Shown here piece by piece: positions 1-12,559 of a stretch of DNA of 64,000 nt. The notes beneath the pieces were generated by a model that was given only the letters and a program-made list of their open reading frames with translations, did not search any database and was not told the DNA's origin. Each line of letters starts with the position of its first letter. Position 1 is the stretch's first letter. The translations under genes and the position numbers were made by a program. Source of the DNA: Branchiostoma floridae (lineage: Eukaryota > Chordata > Leptocardii > Amphioxiformes > Branchiostomatidae); contig NC_049988.1 in assembly GCF_000003815.2 (NCBI RefSeq), forward strand, positions 23,867,429 to 23,931,428, given 5' to 3'.

Positions 1-1320
1 GAACTGGCACGGAATACGGGTAGTGGATATGGTGTATGGTTATGACAAAGAACATTACAAATATGATCGTATAGTGAGATTGCATGGAACACTTGCTGTG
101 ACTTTGTAGTATAGATGTTACACTGTTAGCTGGCAATGCTGTAAGCTCTCTAAATCAGAAAAAGGGAGAGGTTTGGAGACCTTGAACTCATGAAATAGAA
201 GTATTGACAACAACCTTGTGCCCATTCAAATACAGACGTAACGTGAGCAATAGGAGGACATCAGTGTGATTCACGCTTAGGAAACGCGAAGACTTTCAAC
301 TGCACTGGAACGCCACATAACTGTAAGACATAACTACATGTGTATGTTGCCATGTTATGTCAAAGAACATTACGAAAATGATCGTATAGTGAGATTGTAT
401 GGTAGACATCATTTTGTGACATTGTAGTATATGCGTAAACTTGCTGTTGTGACCTTGTAGTATATCTATTTGTATCTTCTTAACTGACAGTGATGTAAGC
501 TATCTAAATCAGAAAAAGGGAGAGGTTTGGAGACCTTGGCAATAACCTTTGTCCATTTGTTTGGGAACTGTTGTGTTTCTTAAGTCTCCTACGAACGTAG
601 CCGAATGAATTGTAAGAGAATCTTAAATTCGGCAGCTATAACAATGACGGATATCAGGCTACTTCAAGTAGTCACATTTTATAAGAGTCTCTATCTCTTA
701 AAAAAAAAAGTCACCTTAAGAAAACTTAATAGCACTTTAAAAGTGTCACAATTGTGGTGACACACTTCAAGGTGTGCTCCTGGTCCCTTGGTACACGTCT
801 GTGGCTCCCCTCGAAGCATTCGTGATATATTTTAAGCGTCCAAGTTGTCTTAACGAATAATATGGCACCTTGAGAAGGACCCTGGGATCCTTAAGGGATA
901 ATATTACATCTTGAGAAGCATCCTTGCCCCTCAAGACTCTAATCCGCCGACCTCACGTTCTCAAGGCGGTCAGGGCTTCTCAAGATTCGACAGGCTGTCG
1001 TTAAGATTTCATCACAGGCGTTTCCAAGACAAGGACTCGGGTTGTACCATCCGTCCCGAATGTTCTTGGCATGTTCTTAGATTTTTAGACAAGTAAAGAA
1101 AACGACAACAACAAAAACTGAAAATAAGAAAAGAATTTGCCACAAAAGGAAAGGAATATTGAATATTCGACGGAACGATAGACTATTTGAAAAGGGGACA
1201 ATGAAAATGATTTATTTTCAGCCCACCCCTGCTAGTAAATGGTCGGGTCCATCTGTCGGAACGAGGCGCCGTGTGTTATGACTTCGGCACGCGGAGCATC
1301 TCGGATCTCTCTCCTCTATC
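1..1320. other. Intergenic stretch with a short tandem duplication
   Basis: I see no gene here. Two diverged copies of the same ~150-190 bp segment occur at about 40-195 and 353-540. Both contain the phrase AACATTAC followed by ATGATCGTATAGTGAGATTG, and later CTAAATCAGAAAAAGGGAGA. The remaining sequence is AT-rich, and the short open frames have no recognisable content. Confidence 0.6.
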
Positions 1321-1324
1321 ACAA

Positions 1325-2500
1325 GTATGCAATAATCGGCATACAGACCTACAGCCGCAGGCACTGTACACTTACGGAAACATTCCGTACATCTTACAGA
1401 GAGCTTGGGGAATTTCCTCGTACAATTCTAAGATACAATTCTAGTGGACTCAACGGTGAAATAACGTCTTGTGTCAGTCTGTCAATGCCCCCTGTATTTT
1501 AGGCCAGTAATGACCCACGTGACCTGGGATAAATATTACTTTCTTCTATGTCTGAATAAAGAGTGATTTTACTACTGTAGATACTGTAAATAGCGTCTGC
1601 CTTCTCTGTCAGGACCAGTGGAAGACTTCATTCATAACTAGAGGCAGAAGCACTGCACACTCACGGACACATTCTCCACGCCTTACAGAGAGCTGGGGGA
1701 ATTTCTCTGTACAATGAACCTGTAGATACCGCATAATCTCCAAGCAGATCCTACGATAGCATATGAGATAGTATCAAAAGCTGGGTGAGGAGTGAAGCCG
1801 GCTTAGGAGTGTGTATGCGACCGGAGGTGCCCGTTTGACTCCCTTTGGCCGGCTATACTCTTAGGCCAGCTTTGATACTCTCTTTGATATAGTAAATATG
1901 TAACTTTATATACAGTTTATACAGATGCAGAGGCACCGTACACTCACGGACACATTCTCAACATCTTACAGAGAGCTGGGGGAATTTCCTCGTACAATGA
2001 ACCTGTAGATAGCTGTCTACAGCGCCTATCTCCTTTGTCACGACCAGTGGACTGAGAAGAGTTTTTCATTAATAACTTAGCAATTATGTACATACAGAGA
2101 AAGAGGCACACTCATGGATACATTCTTGACATCTTACCAAGAGCTGGGGGAATTTCTCCGTTACAGTACTAGTACATAAGTGTCTACCTTCTCTGTCACG
2201 ACCAATGGAAGAACAGCTCTTCATCATAACTATCGGCATACAGAGCTACAGCCGCAGGTGCACTCACGGACACATATTCCACATCTTACAGAGAGCTGGG
2301 TGAATTCTCTCGTACAATAAACCTGTAGATAAATGTCTACAGCGTCTATCTTTATTGTCACGACCAGTGGACTGAGAAGAGTTTTTCATTCATAACTTAG
2401 CAATTATGTACATACAGAGAAAGAGGCACCGCACACTCACGGATACATTCTTGACATCTTACAGAGAGCTTGGGGAATTCCCCGGTATAGTGATAAGTTG
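1325..2500. repeat. Degenerate minisatellite, about six units
   Basis: A unit built around CACTCACGGACACATTC, then ACATCTTACAGAGAGCTGGG, then GGAATTTCCTCGTACAAT recurs near 1375, 1660, 1940, 2110, 2260 and 2430. Spacing is irregular, mostly 150-290 bp. Some units also share the phrases CACGACCAGTGGACTGAGAA and TAACTTAGCAATTATGTACA. The core has an open frame in several copies, but I do not recognise the peptide and frames are not kept throughout. It could be an expanded exon fragment of an unknown gene, like the arrays further right, or plain satellite DNA. Confidence 0.65.
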
Positions 2501-2698
2501 GAGTCTATAGCTCTTCATTCACAACTACGCAATAATGTCATTTACAGGTCCACACTGTCGCTATTAATCATTTTACACATTAACAATGGACCACGTTCTC
2601 TTCCAGCCAAACTTTGGCTCGCTCTTTAACGTTTGAAATTTTTTCTCAACCAACCTCTGCTTGGAGAATAGCTATAGGGTAACCTGGCGTTACGTAAG

Positions 2699-3050
2699 TA
2701 CTCTTCAAGCAGAGTTCGATGGGCAAGATCGTGACCTTTTTCTTTTAGCTGACAGATAAAAAACTAGCCTGGTATTCAGCCGTAATATAGCTCCCGATTC
2801 TCTTCTCTCCTCTTTGCAATTACAATTGTAATTGCAAAGAGGAGAGAAGAGACTCGGGAGCATATTACGGCTGAATACCCAGGCTAAAAAACGGCATATA
2901 AGAAAAGAGGTTCGGCTCTGGTTGTCTTTTACGTATTTTGAAACATTTTTCGTATTCATCGGGCTTTCTATTCTGTCCTAGTCTTCATGTAAGTCGGATA
3001 TGACTAAATCTGGACAAGTCCGACAAAACCGAACCTCTGTTTGGAGAGTA
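2699..3050. mobile_element. MITE of the CTCCAAGCAGA family, carrying a nested insertion
   Basis: The left end reads TACTCTTCAAGCAGAGTTCG and the right end CGAACCTCTGTTTGGAGAGT, a near-perfect terminal inverted repeat. Inside, near the right end, is the phrase ATCGGGCTTTCTATTCTGTC, shared with the copies at 36.7 kb and 37.7 kb. A different palindromic element (2765-2886) sits inside it. No protein is encoded, so it is a non-autonomous element. A further copy of the right end (CCTCTGCTTGGAGAATAGC) lies just outside, near 2652-2670. Confidence 0.65.
2765..2886. mobile_element. 122-bp palindromic foldback element (TAGCCTGGTATTCAGCC family)
   Basis: The two halves are almost perfect reverse complements around TTACAATTGTAA at the centre. 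The ends are TAGCCTGGTATTCAGCC and its complement, and the inner part of each arm is CTCTTTGCAATTAC. AAAAAC lies directly on both sides and is a plausible target-site duplication. It is inserted inside the MITE at 2699-3050. A second family member is at 34162-34275. Confidence 0.75.
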
Positions 3051-3059
3051 GCTCCAGAA

Positions 3060-6000
3060 TAATCTGGCGTTAGGCGCCGTTTGCCAAGGGCAACCAGCGC
3101 TGGCAGCTTCAGTACCGTAACAAGACGCAAGGGCGACAAAAATCTAATCGTTTCCATGTTTTTATCAATACCTACCTACATGCCAAATATCAATGCGATT
3201 CATTCAGGCGTTCTCGAGTTATGCTGGTCCTTTGCAAACACACACTGTGGTAAACACACACACAGACACACAAACAAACAAAAAACGCTACCCAAGGTAA
3301 AACCTTCTTGGCGAAGGTACAAAAGGTCATCAACCCCTGCTTGGAGAGTTGTGTTATATGCCGTTCGCCAAGGGCACGTCCCGGCCCCGCCTTGCCGCTG
3401 TATGGCCATAATTGGGCTAATCAGACATACATGGTGACTGCGGGAGCGCCGCCGGCTGGATATAGTCCCTGCAGGACCCGTGAGCGGTGATGTAAGGCCT
3501 GGAGAACTCGGCCCGACGCGTGAGGAGTCAGCCACACGACTACACGGAGGAGTTCAGACTAAGTGAGACGTCAGGCGGGAAGGATGTGTTGAAGGCTCTG
3601 AGTGAACCCACACACGCACACAGCAGTATGGACGTGTTTTCACTGATACAGGCTACTCTGGTGCTGGCGATCCTGAAAGGTACATTTACATTGTTTTCTA
3701 TATATGAATAAACCCCTGGTGTAGGTTATATTCGTAGCCACTGCAGATAGACTGTTATGAAAACACAATGATGTATTTAAACCGTTGTTTTGTAAGTTCT
3801 TTTTTGTTTTTTGTAAGGTTCTGAAATGGACTGTGTTCCACAGTGTCCAATTTCTCGCCACTACTGGTTTTCTTTGCTCTACATCCTACTATTCTCAGTT
3901 TATTTTTTTCTAAGACACGCAAGCGTTTCCTCCTTGTAGCCTGTATCTTAAGACGTGAGATGCGTCTTGTTCTTTTTCTTGAGGTGTAAGAACATGGTAA
4001 AAAGGTGACGCACACTCACGCACATCTCTGATGACCTTTCCGTACGACCTGGAGGTCACCAGGGTCACGATGTGTCACCTCTCTTCCGCCATTGTCGTCC
4101 GATTTTTCATCCGGATGATCCAACAGTGTGCAAATATGGAGATATGGAAATGTGTATTTTGATACGGCTAAGCTGACAGAAAGATTAACCTCGCTGATCG
4201 CGAGATAGAAAAAAAGGACGATGCTATGTAAATGTAACGGTCCACAGAGATTCATTGTACTACTTTTCGTAGAGTACAATAAACAGAAAAACGCATCATA
4301 AGGCAACACTATAAGTAATAAACCCTTTTTCGTATCGTTTACGGGTTTATACTAGTTAATTTGAACTCATAACCTTCTTTTTTAGACGGTTTTAAGACTT
4401 ATTTTGATAGAGAGAAAAAAGATTTTTTGACACACACACACAAACGTGGGGGTCACCATCAACAATGCCATGTACACCAATAGCATCGGAGTCAAGACCA
4501 CAATGTTTTTGATCTGATGTTTTCCCAACAACAGATTTTTGGTGGTGTTAGGTCGTACAAAAACAACTGGCTTACACTGTGGTTCCCACGACAGTTACTA
4601 AGTCACATAAAACACTACTGATGACAGCCACGTCTGTACCCGACCTTATTAAGCGCCCTGCAGCATATTTTCTCTATGTTCCATATAGACATAGGGAGTC
4701 GTCCAACGACCCACGCACCAAATGCCTGGTTGGTGTCCGTGTCTTTTCATTCTACAATAGCAAATAAAACTACATTTAGAGATTATTCTAAAAAAATGTA
4801 AGTTATATTTGTATTTACACCTGAAAAAGAGCGGCTGTAACGTTAGTGTTGCAACTCTGGAGCTTATTTATTTATTTATTATTCATCTCAAAACGTTAAC
4901 GGGTGGGTAACCCCTACAACTTAGGTATTATCGGGCTTGGCCCTACATACTTGGAATTAAAACACTGTCATTTTTTTCTAACTATATCAACTTCGAGAAA
5001 CGGTTCTATCCTGGGTAGGGCATCTCGAATGGGGCTGCATCCGTTTTTCGGAAGGGACGTTCGCGCACGTTAAAGCGGAACTATTGTAACGTTCTTGTAA
5101 AAATATACCCCGCTACTCAAAGGGCAAAGAAACATACTGACCCATGTGCCACTAGGCACTACAAGTTGAAAATCAACCAGAAAATATGCTTCTGGAACAA
5201 ATGTACTGCCGAAGTCACGTCAAGCATTTCTATGAACTGTTGAGCCCAATCCGATAAACCGACTGCTATGATAAGTCCTTAAACTCCGATATGTCAGATT
5301 TAATGACAGTGTGTACGAAGGACAACAATACCGGCTGACTACGTCCATATTTATCGACAGGAATTGATGTTCGTCCCTTGGAACTTTATTCTTTGCTTTC
5401 AGACACAAGATATGTCAATATCAACGTAACCAAACATTAGATATAACAACCACAATGATAAAAAGAAACAATATGAGAAACAATAGTAAAAACTACAATG
5501 ACAGAAGGAAACAATGACGACTTACATAAAGCTAAACTTTGACGGGTCCTTCATAAGTTTCTTTTATATCATAACAATATTGCTTAATTGATAAATTCAC
5601 TGTCTCGAGGGCCATTGTAGGACAATTCATAATTTCTATGAACTCATCCGGATTTGGGTTTCTTGAATAAAATGACGGGATACCGGTTGACTGGGTCCAT
5701 ATTTAGCGACAGGAATTGATGTCCGTCCCGCGGGAAAGTGTTTAATTTGTAGGTGATGAATGACGGGCAGGGACAATATTTCACCGGCACATGTTCACTG
5801 TGACACCCGCGCGGGGCCGCATTTCCCTGGCCTCCACCAGGCCATCCTACGCCTACTGGGTACGGAGAAAGTAGAATTGGGCAAAATATCGGAAAAATTG
5901 GCCAGGGGAGACACACGCGCGCGGTGCCCTTCCCCGTAAGATTAACAACGTTAACTTCTTTGCTGACCACGCGATTCTTTGAAAAGTACTATATCCCGGA

Positions 6001-8140
6001 AACATTTACAAAGCTGTTATGGAGAACATTTTTTCGTAGTGTCTTTTCTTGTTTGATAGCATAGCAATAATGATGAATTTGAAAACTATTGTCATGAATT
6101 TCGTAGAATTTCAACTTGTCGGCTTCGAGGTAAAGATGCTTGAGAAAGGCCTGTTTCTGTCCTTTCTTTTTGTCTGGCCTTTTGTTGAGAATTCGCCGTC
6201 CAGAGAGCTCTGTAATGGAAACCATCCCCGTAAAATTTCCCGGCGTGCGTAAATGAACTGGACGGGCGGACTACATTCGCAGCACCGTAGAGACAGCGGA
6301 GAGCTTCCGATTGCATTGTTCCCGAGCTAGTTCCGTTGTAAAACAGTTCCAGTTTCAGTGTAAATGCACAACAAGTCTAATCTTTGGAAACCATCTCGCC
6401 GCCAATTTACACTCCGTACGGCTCGGTTTTCTCAAGGGCGACTCGTCTTTTCTCTGTCCTTTTATGGGCAATGGCCTAGTTCAGAAGCGAAATACTGGTC
6501 CGTGTGGTAGATATCGTTCGTGATTGTATGTATTTTTCTGCGGTATTTGTTGTTGTTTTTAGGAAATAGGTGCAAACAGTTGGTCACGGCTGTTTGCACA
6601 GCTCAATTCTAGCCTCCAGGCAGCTGTTGGTTGAGACAACAATAGTTTAAACTCGACACAGTCTTGTCTCGTTTCTGTCGAGAACCAAGAACACAATAGA
6701 GCAAGAAAACGTCTCTATCTCATTCCGAAGAGGTTTAAAGTTGCTCATTCAGACATATCTTTACATCGATTTCAGCCATGTGACATGTGGTCATTCTTCA
6801 ATATTTCCGTTGAATGCTGTACTCTAGCTTTGTATCTTTGTCTTGTATTTTACGTTTTTGCAGTTTGTCAAGGTGTACGAAAGTTAATTTGTACGACAAT
6901 CGCTGTACTTCGTGCAGCGTCAGAATGTCATCTATGTTCAAATGTGACAAAACAGGGCCTCGAAACGCTCCTCTTGCTTTTTTTACGTTTTGCGTGTGTT
7001 TTGTGTGTCTTTTCAGTCACTTTAACACTGTTTAAAGTAGTGTTTGTATGATATACCCACTAAGAAATCTAAACACGTCAATTTTAGGTCGCTGTGAGAA
7101 CACAGCGCGATCGCCGTCTAGTGGAAAAGTAGCCTCATACCCAGTCGTCAATCATTTCCAATGAATATGAACATTTTTTTTCTGCTCCCCGAGTGTCCAT
7201 CACAATCCGAACCCTCCCAGGACGCGCCCAAATTAAAATTCTCATCCACAAATTTCACGCGTCGTTGGGAATTTAATCAGCACGGCAGGAGTCTGCGGCG
7301 GACAGAAAAAACAGCTAATTAAAAACAGTCCGTGCAGACCGGGCTGGGGCGGGATGTTATTCGACTCTTCGGAAACATTCCAAGTAAAGATTCCAAGTAA
7401 AATTGATACATTCCTCTCGTTCTAACCGTTCCTGGTGGTGAATGGTCTGAAGACGAGTTGATTTGTGCCAATTGAAAAGAAAATATTGTAACGTCAAAAA
7501 GTCTAAAAGTATGCCTTTGCATTTCAATCGTTTAATAAACAAAATAAACTCATTTTTTTTCCGCGCCTTGTTAGAAAAAAATGCAACAAAAATATTGATT
7601 TTGGCCTCTTGATAAACAAACTAATGACAGGTGTTGTATTGTCGTTCAAAATAATTCAGGGAACAAAGTATGTTAATTTCAATATTAACGAAAACAATCG
7701 TTTGTCCTACGCACGAGACCGGTCCGGTGATTGTTTTCTATCCAATTAACGGTAGATTGGTACTTGACTCTTGGTACTTGAGCCCTTGAGAGCTTCATAT
7801 AATTCACACCTTATCAATCATTGTAAGCAAGCGAGACCGTACGAAATTCGTAGCAGGAATGTTTAAATACATAGAGCAAAACCATGAATTTCACTTCTGT
7901 TATTTGAACAATTGAAGAAATGTTTGCTATCTGGGGAGGCGGTGACATAATTAAAAGTCCAGGTCCAATTTGCGACAGGAACTCGGCCAGGCGGTGCCCA
8001 GATCGGAACAGGGAGGGGTAAGATATACAAAAGGACGACCAATCAGCTGGGTAGCAAACCTACCTTTTAGGAGATGGGGGGGGGGGGGGGAACGCAGGAA
8101 AAGAGCCTAAGTTTTACTCAATTCAATTGCCAAACTTGCC
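3060..8140. other. Intergenic region without recognisable genes
   Basis: I found no exon with recognisable protein similarity on either strand. Items seen: a CTGCTTGGAGAGT end fragment near 3340; a TTATTTATTTATTATTCATC tail near 4864-4885, similar to one near 44636, which looks like a retroelement 3' end; and a pair of similar segments at about 5230-5400 and 5640-5760 sharing TATCGACAGGAATTGATGT-like sequence. Open frames here are short and show no conserved motifs. Confidence 0.5.
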
Positions 8141-8143
8141 TAC

Positions 8144-8182
8144 GTATACCCAAGGAGGTTTTTTTAAACCTCCTTGGTATAC
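8144..8182. repeat. Short perfect hairpin
   Basis: GTATACCCAAGGAGG is followed by a T-rich loop and then CCTCCTTGGTATAC, giving an inverted repeat with arms of about 17 nt. There is no gene beside it to terminate, so I read it as a repeat remnant and not as a regulatory hairpin. Confidence 0.6.
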
Positions 8183-8570
8183 CTAGCTGGGAGATACGGA
8201 GACAAAAATGACGGAAAAGGGAATAGCTTGCCTACACCTGACACGAATATTCTCATTCTTGTGTTGTTGTTTTTCCCTCCTTGTCGTAGGCCAAGCATTT
8301 CTTCCCCGCTAGTTTGCTTACTGATTATGGCTTTGAAAAATATGGAAGACGGGTCCAAACTCCTTGCAAGCTGTATTCCAATGATACAGCCTAGATTCAG
8401 AACTTCTGCCCTTTTACAGCCTATCATTGCGTGCAGAGTAGAACCACCTCCGTATGTGTGTGTTTACCGCGCTATGTATAGATATCGGTAAACGGGACAA
8501 ACAACACTAGTCGTTATCTTCAAGTAGATATAGTGTCCGACTTATTACTTTCACTAAGAAGGTTATGTTT

Positions 8571-8730
8571 TGGCGCGCGCGCGCACGTGTGTGTGTGCGT
8601 GCGTGTGTGTGTGTGTGCGAGTTTGTGTATGTGTATGTGTGTGTGTGTGCGTGTGTGTGTGTGCGTTCGTGCGTGCGCACGCGTGTGTATGCGTGTGCTT
8701 TGGTTCGTGTGTGTGTGTGTGTGTGTGAAC
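8571..8730. repeat. GT/GC microsatellite
   Basis: Imperfect (GT)n with GC interruptions, beginning GCGCGCGCGCACGTGTGTG. It creates long cysteine/valine-rich open frames with no biological meaning. Confidence 0.9.
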
Positions 8731-11460
8731 AGTTTAACTCGAGAAGTAATTAATGGATCTTTATGATAAAAAAGGACGGTAGGCGCTACTTGAACTCCTC
8801 TGTTACAACTTCGTATGTTGGTAGGGGTTCACAAAATGGATAAACTAGCGGCTTTCCATGATGGTGCAGCTAGGCTTCTGGTCTCGATATATCGTTTAAC
8901 GCATTTTTTTCGATATTCCGTACATCTATCTGGTGGTGAACGTTTAAGAGGTACAACTAATATCTAATGTGCAGGACGAAGACGTCCAGATCCACGCCAC
9001 ATCTGCTCGGAACTGTCAGCCTCTCCACGTGTTTGTCCGCTGACGCTGTCACGTGACAGACGACCCCTCCCTTCCCGGATCACACATACCTGCCCATATT
9101 TGGGCATGGATGTCCGACCTTCACTGTGGATCTTATCTCTGCATCTTCAGATCATGACTGTTTTTCTGGAACGTCTTAATCATTCACGGCTGGAGGGACA
9201 GGTGTTGCTTGAAGTCCCTTTAGAGTCGTCTCGCCCTCGGAAATGTTTCCTTCTGCGCCAATTCCTTATGAAGCTGCAAATGACTAACGCTAGTTCACCT
9301 TTATCCGTGGGGTAACCTATATCCGTTGAATGTTAAGGAAAGAAAGTCGAACAGCAACACTATAAAAAAGATTACATGTATAGTTTTTATAGCGAATTGA
9401 TAAAGGCCACCCCTTGGATAAAGGTGAAAAAGCGCTTGCTTAACAAGCCCGCTTATCTCAAAAATCAAAAAGCAGCTATCTGCACCCATGTGTTGTGATT
9501 GTTTTGTTTTCTTCACAAATTAAGTCAAAACGATTTTTTTGGGGTCATTTGGCGAACAGGGTGTCCGATTCATAACCGAGAGGTTCTGGGTTCGAATCTG
9601 TTGATGTGCCACCGATCTCGTGCCCTTTGGAAATGCAATTAAACGACCTTTATTACTTCGTTTAGGTAGGTTTCTTTAGCAGGGTATATTTTCACAGGGA
9701 GGGGTCGCTAGCCTTCCCCTAAGTACCCTATTATGAAAGGAATAAAGCTGTTCTGTCGAACTATATAGATAGATAATATTGAAGATGATAAGAGACCAGA
9801 TAGTCAGCAGCCAGCATCTAGTTACACATTAGACAGTTAGACGTTAATGATCACATTCCTATTGCTGAGAGAATGTTGATTGAGAACCCTACAAGCAATC
9901 AGTGAATTCCACGGCGTGGGTTTTCCTTAATAAGATGTCTTGATGTGGGAAGACTTTTTAAGACTTTATCGTAGAGCAATCAAACGTTTCGCCGTCATCT
10001 GTGCATTCATCACTACCGTTTAGCGATAAAGTATGGAGACTAGCAAAGTGTGCAGTAGCTGGCGATAGAGTCCTGATCAAGGCAGTGCGCGTTAGCTAGA
10101 AGACGTTCACTTGAGCTAGAAGAGCTTCATACATGTATTTCAACTAAATAGCATCTAGAGATAGAGGGTCATCGAAACTGTTGAAGGCAAAATTCCTAAC
10201 AAACGAGGGGGTTCAAACCTACACATCTTCTTTCTTACATCAAAAGCTATCTGCAACTGTTAAGAGATAATTAAGACCATAGCATGTCCAGGTCAACAGA
10301 TACAAAACCTGAAGTTCTGCTGCAGTACCAAGGACACACACCGGGGGGCCCAATATCGACCCTGACCTTGGTCTTCCCAACGCCTATCCACAAACTAGAT
10401 ATCTTTACAGTCCATCCAGAGGTTATTATTAATCTTTAATTATGCTGAGCACCAGTAACTGGAAACGCAAATACACAGACAGACAGGCAGATACACACAT
10501 ACGCACCAAAAACAACATCTCTTTTCTTCATGGAGATATACGTAATACCATATACTAGTAGTAACTGAGTACAACTCAGAAGTACTTTTATGACTGACCT
10601 GTCCTCGGCAAACACCCTACTGGCACGATGCGCCCCATAGCGAAACATGGGTAAAGTGTAGCACCATTAGATAGCGGCGTATATCGCAAAGCACGCCTTC
10701 TGTCGTCTCCAAGCCAACGTGCATTCACTGATTATTTTCAAGTCTACAATTCCCCTGCAAAATAGAAACTTCAAGGCAATATTAAAATGTTTGGCATGAT
10801 TGGCATATTTTGCGATGTCATTGTAACCCCCATGTCATTGTCGTTATGCATTCATTCTCACCATTTTTGATTGCCGTCGTTTTGTTTAATGAATTATTAA
10901 TAGGACATCACAATTCACTTGATTACCCTCCCAGTCTATATATCCCACATGTTAGAATTTAGCAAAACGTTGGAAAATTTGTCGCTTATTACATACAGAA
11001 AAGAATTCTAACCAATTCAAACAACTTTTAAGAGTTTGAATTTAAATGTCCTTCGATTTATTAAAAACAATTGTACAACTGATTCAACACAAAATAGCCT
11101 GGCGCTATGTACAGTATATACACGCTCAGTGTACCGGAAACTCTTATACCCTTTACATGTATACATTGTATACATACCGGTGCAATGAAAGGATCTAAAA
11201 CTATCCTAATACATTTGTTCGGCATTTCTCGTTTCTTAGTAAATTAAATGTTATTGAGATCCACAATTACTAAGCCGACGTAATTGGTAATCACAAGAAA
11301 AATAGCAGCTGTCAGAATTACATATACAGCCAGAAAACACCACATAACAACCTATAAAAAACAACTGCGCTGTGAAGCTAAATTGAGAGTGTGGATAACA
11401 ATATTAATGTCCTATCGGCTGGTCACTAGACTTGTCTCACTTTAACCTATTAGCTAGTCA
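8731..11460. other. Intergenic region with a SINE fragment
   Basis: No gene is recognised. At about 9546-9680 (plus) is a degraded tRNA-derived SINE: a B-box-like GGTTCTGGGTTCGAATCTG followed by CTCGTGCCCTTTGGAAATG, the same tail seen in the SINEs at 18.5 and 22.4 kb. Near 9975-9995 a CAAACGTTTCGCCG phrase resembles the end of a non-LTR retroelement on the minus strand. Confidence 0.45.
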
Positions 11461-11465
11461 CTGGA

Positions 11466-11666
11466 CTAAGGCCTACGTCACATTTCCAAACCGGGGACCG
11501 GCCGGGCAGCTTTCGGGAAAGACAAGTATGATATAAAAGACACCAAACTACACAAGACATCAACTTTAAAGAAGAAATTCGTGGGCATTGTTTGTGTATT
11601 GTCAATTTTTTCGTGTCTACAAACAGCCCGACCGGGCCCCGGTTCGGGAATGTGACCTTAGCCTAA
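11466..11666. mobile_element. MITE with CACATTCCCGAACCGG-type inverted ends
   Basis: The left arm CCTACGTCACATTTCCAAAC with CCGGGGACCGGCCGGGC is complementary to the right arm GCCCGACCGGGCCCCGG with TTCGGGAATGTGACC. About 120 bp of non-coding DNA lie between them. It lies just downstream of the K2P gene on the minus strand. Relatives are at about 25480-25653 (truncated) and 47075-47275. Confidence 0.7.
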
Positions 11667-11810
11667 ACTGTCTAAACTACAATGTACTTTTGTGGCTATT
11701 TAAAGGTATAGGTAAGAAATTTCCAGGGAACACCTTAAAGACAAAACTATAATCATAGCCTTGTTCGTGGTGAAGAGAGGTCGTTCAACCTTGACCTGAC
11801 AGCATTAAAT

Positions 11811-12559
11811 TTAAACCCTAGAACAGGTTTCGTTTACATCACATGTGGATGCGGTCACGCTAGCAGCAGCGCTGTTTCCCTTCAGACGTTTGTTTCGCTG
11901 CTCTCGGAGTTCTAAGACCTCCACGGCTCTCCTCAGCTCCTTCTCAGTCTTCTTCTCCGCCGTCTCCTCCAAGACTTGGACTCCCTGAGACATCAGCTGG
12001 AACACTGTGGCCAGAAACGCCAGGCCCACCACGAACACCATGGTCATGAGTATTCTATACGGCTCCCAGTACCTAACCCCCCTCTGTAACCCTGCTACAT
12101 AGTCCCCAAACCCGATAGTACTTAAGGATATGAACGTGAAGTATAGCGACTCGGAATAGGTCCACCCTTCAACGTGTGAGACGACTATAGACGGTAAGAG
12201 CCAGAAGATCGTCACGCCCGACACGAAGAAGATCCCCGCGACGAGCCGGCGCACCCTTCGGGGCAGCATGCGAGGTCGCCTGAGGCGGAGCGCTGCCGTG
12301 CCCCNNNNNNNNNNNNNNNNNNNNNNNNNNNNNNNNNNNNNNNNNNNNNNNNNNNNNNNNNNNNNNNNNNNNNNNNNNNNNNNNNNNNNNNNNNNNNNNN
12401 NNNNTCATTCCGGCGCCGGTTTAGCCTCCGGTGGAAGCTAAATATCTCTTCCCGAATCTTGTCTTCTTCGCGATGCTCCAGAGCATGGAAGACCCCAGCT
12501 CCAAGCAGTAGGTACATGAAGCATAACACTATCAGCACCAACAAGGCAGCCTTCTTCAT
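11811..12559 (-). CDS. Two-pore-domain (K2P) potassium channel, gene 1, interrupted by assembly gap
   Basis: K2P channels are dimeric plasma-membrane leak K+ channels; each subunit has four membrane helices and two pore loops. The first part (12559 down to 12405) starts MKKAALLVL and encodes helix M1 and the start of the extracellular cap (GVFHALEHREEDKIREE). The part below the gap (12304 to 11811) encodes the M2-M3 loop, M3, the second pore loop with filter TIGFGD, M4 (MVFVVGLAFLATVFQLM) and a charged C-terminal tail. The first pore loop and M2 are missing in the 100-N gap. I chose the start at the MKK methionine because the paralogue at 18.7-21.9 kb has MKK at the same place; the frame stays open upstream to 12622. 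No intron interrupts IVVSHVEGW, where the paralogue has one. The pore sequence is of TREK/TALK type; the exact subfamily is not resolved. Confidence 0.88.
12305..12404. other. Assembly gap (100 N)
   Basis: Exactly 100 N bases, the usual placeholder for a gap of unknown size. By comparison with gene 2 it should hold at least the cap, the first pore loop (TIGYG-like filter) and M2 of K2P gene 1. Confidence 0.97.

Noticed and set aside
8533-8766. Cys/Val-rich open frame
   Set aside because: GT/GC microsatellite translated in frame; no start context or domain.
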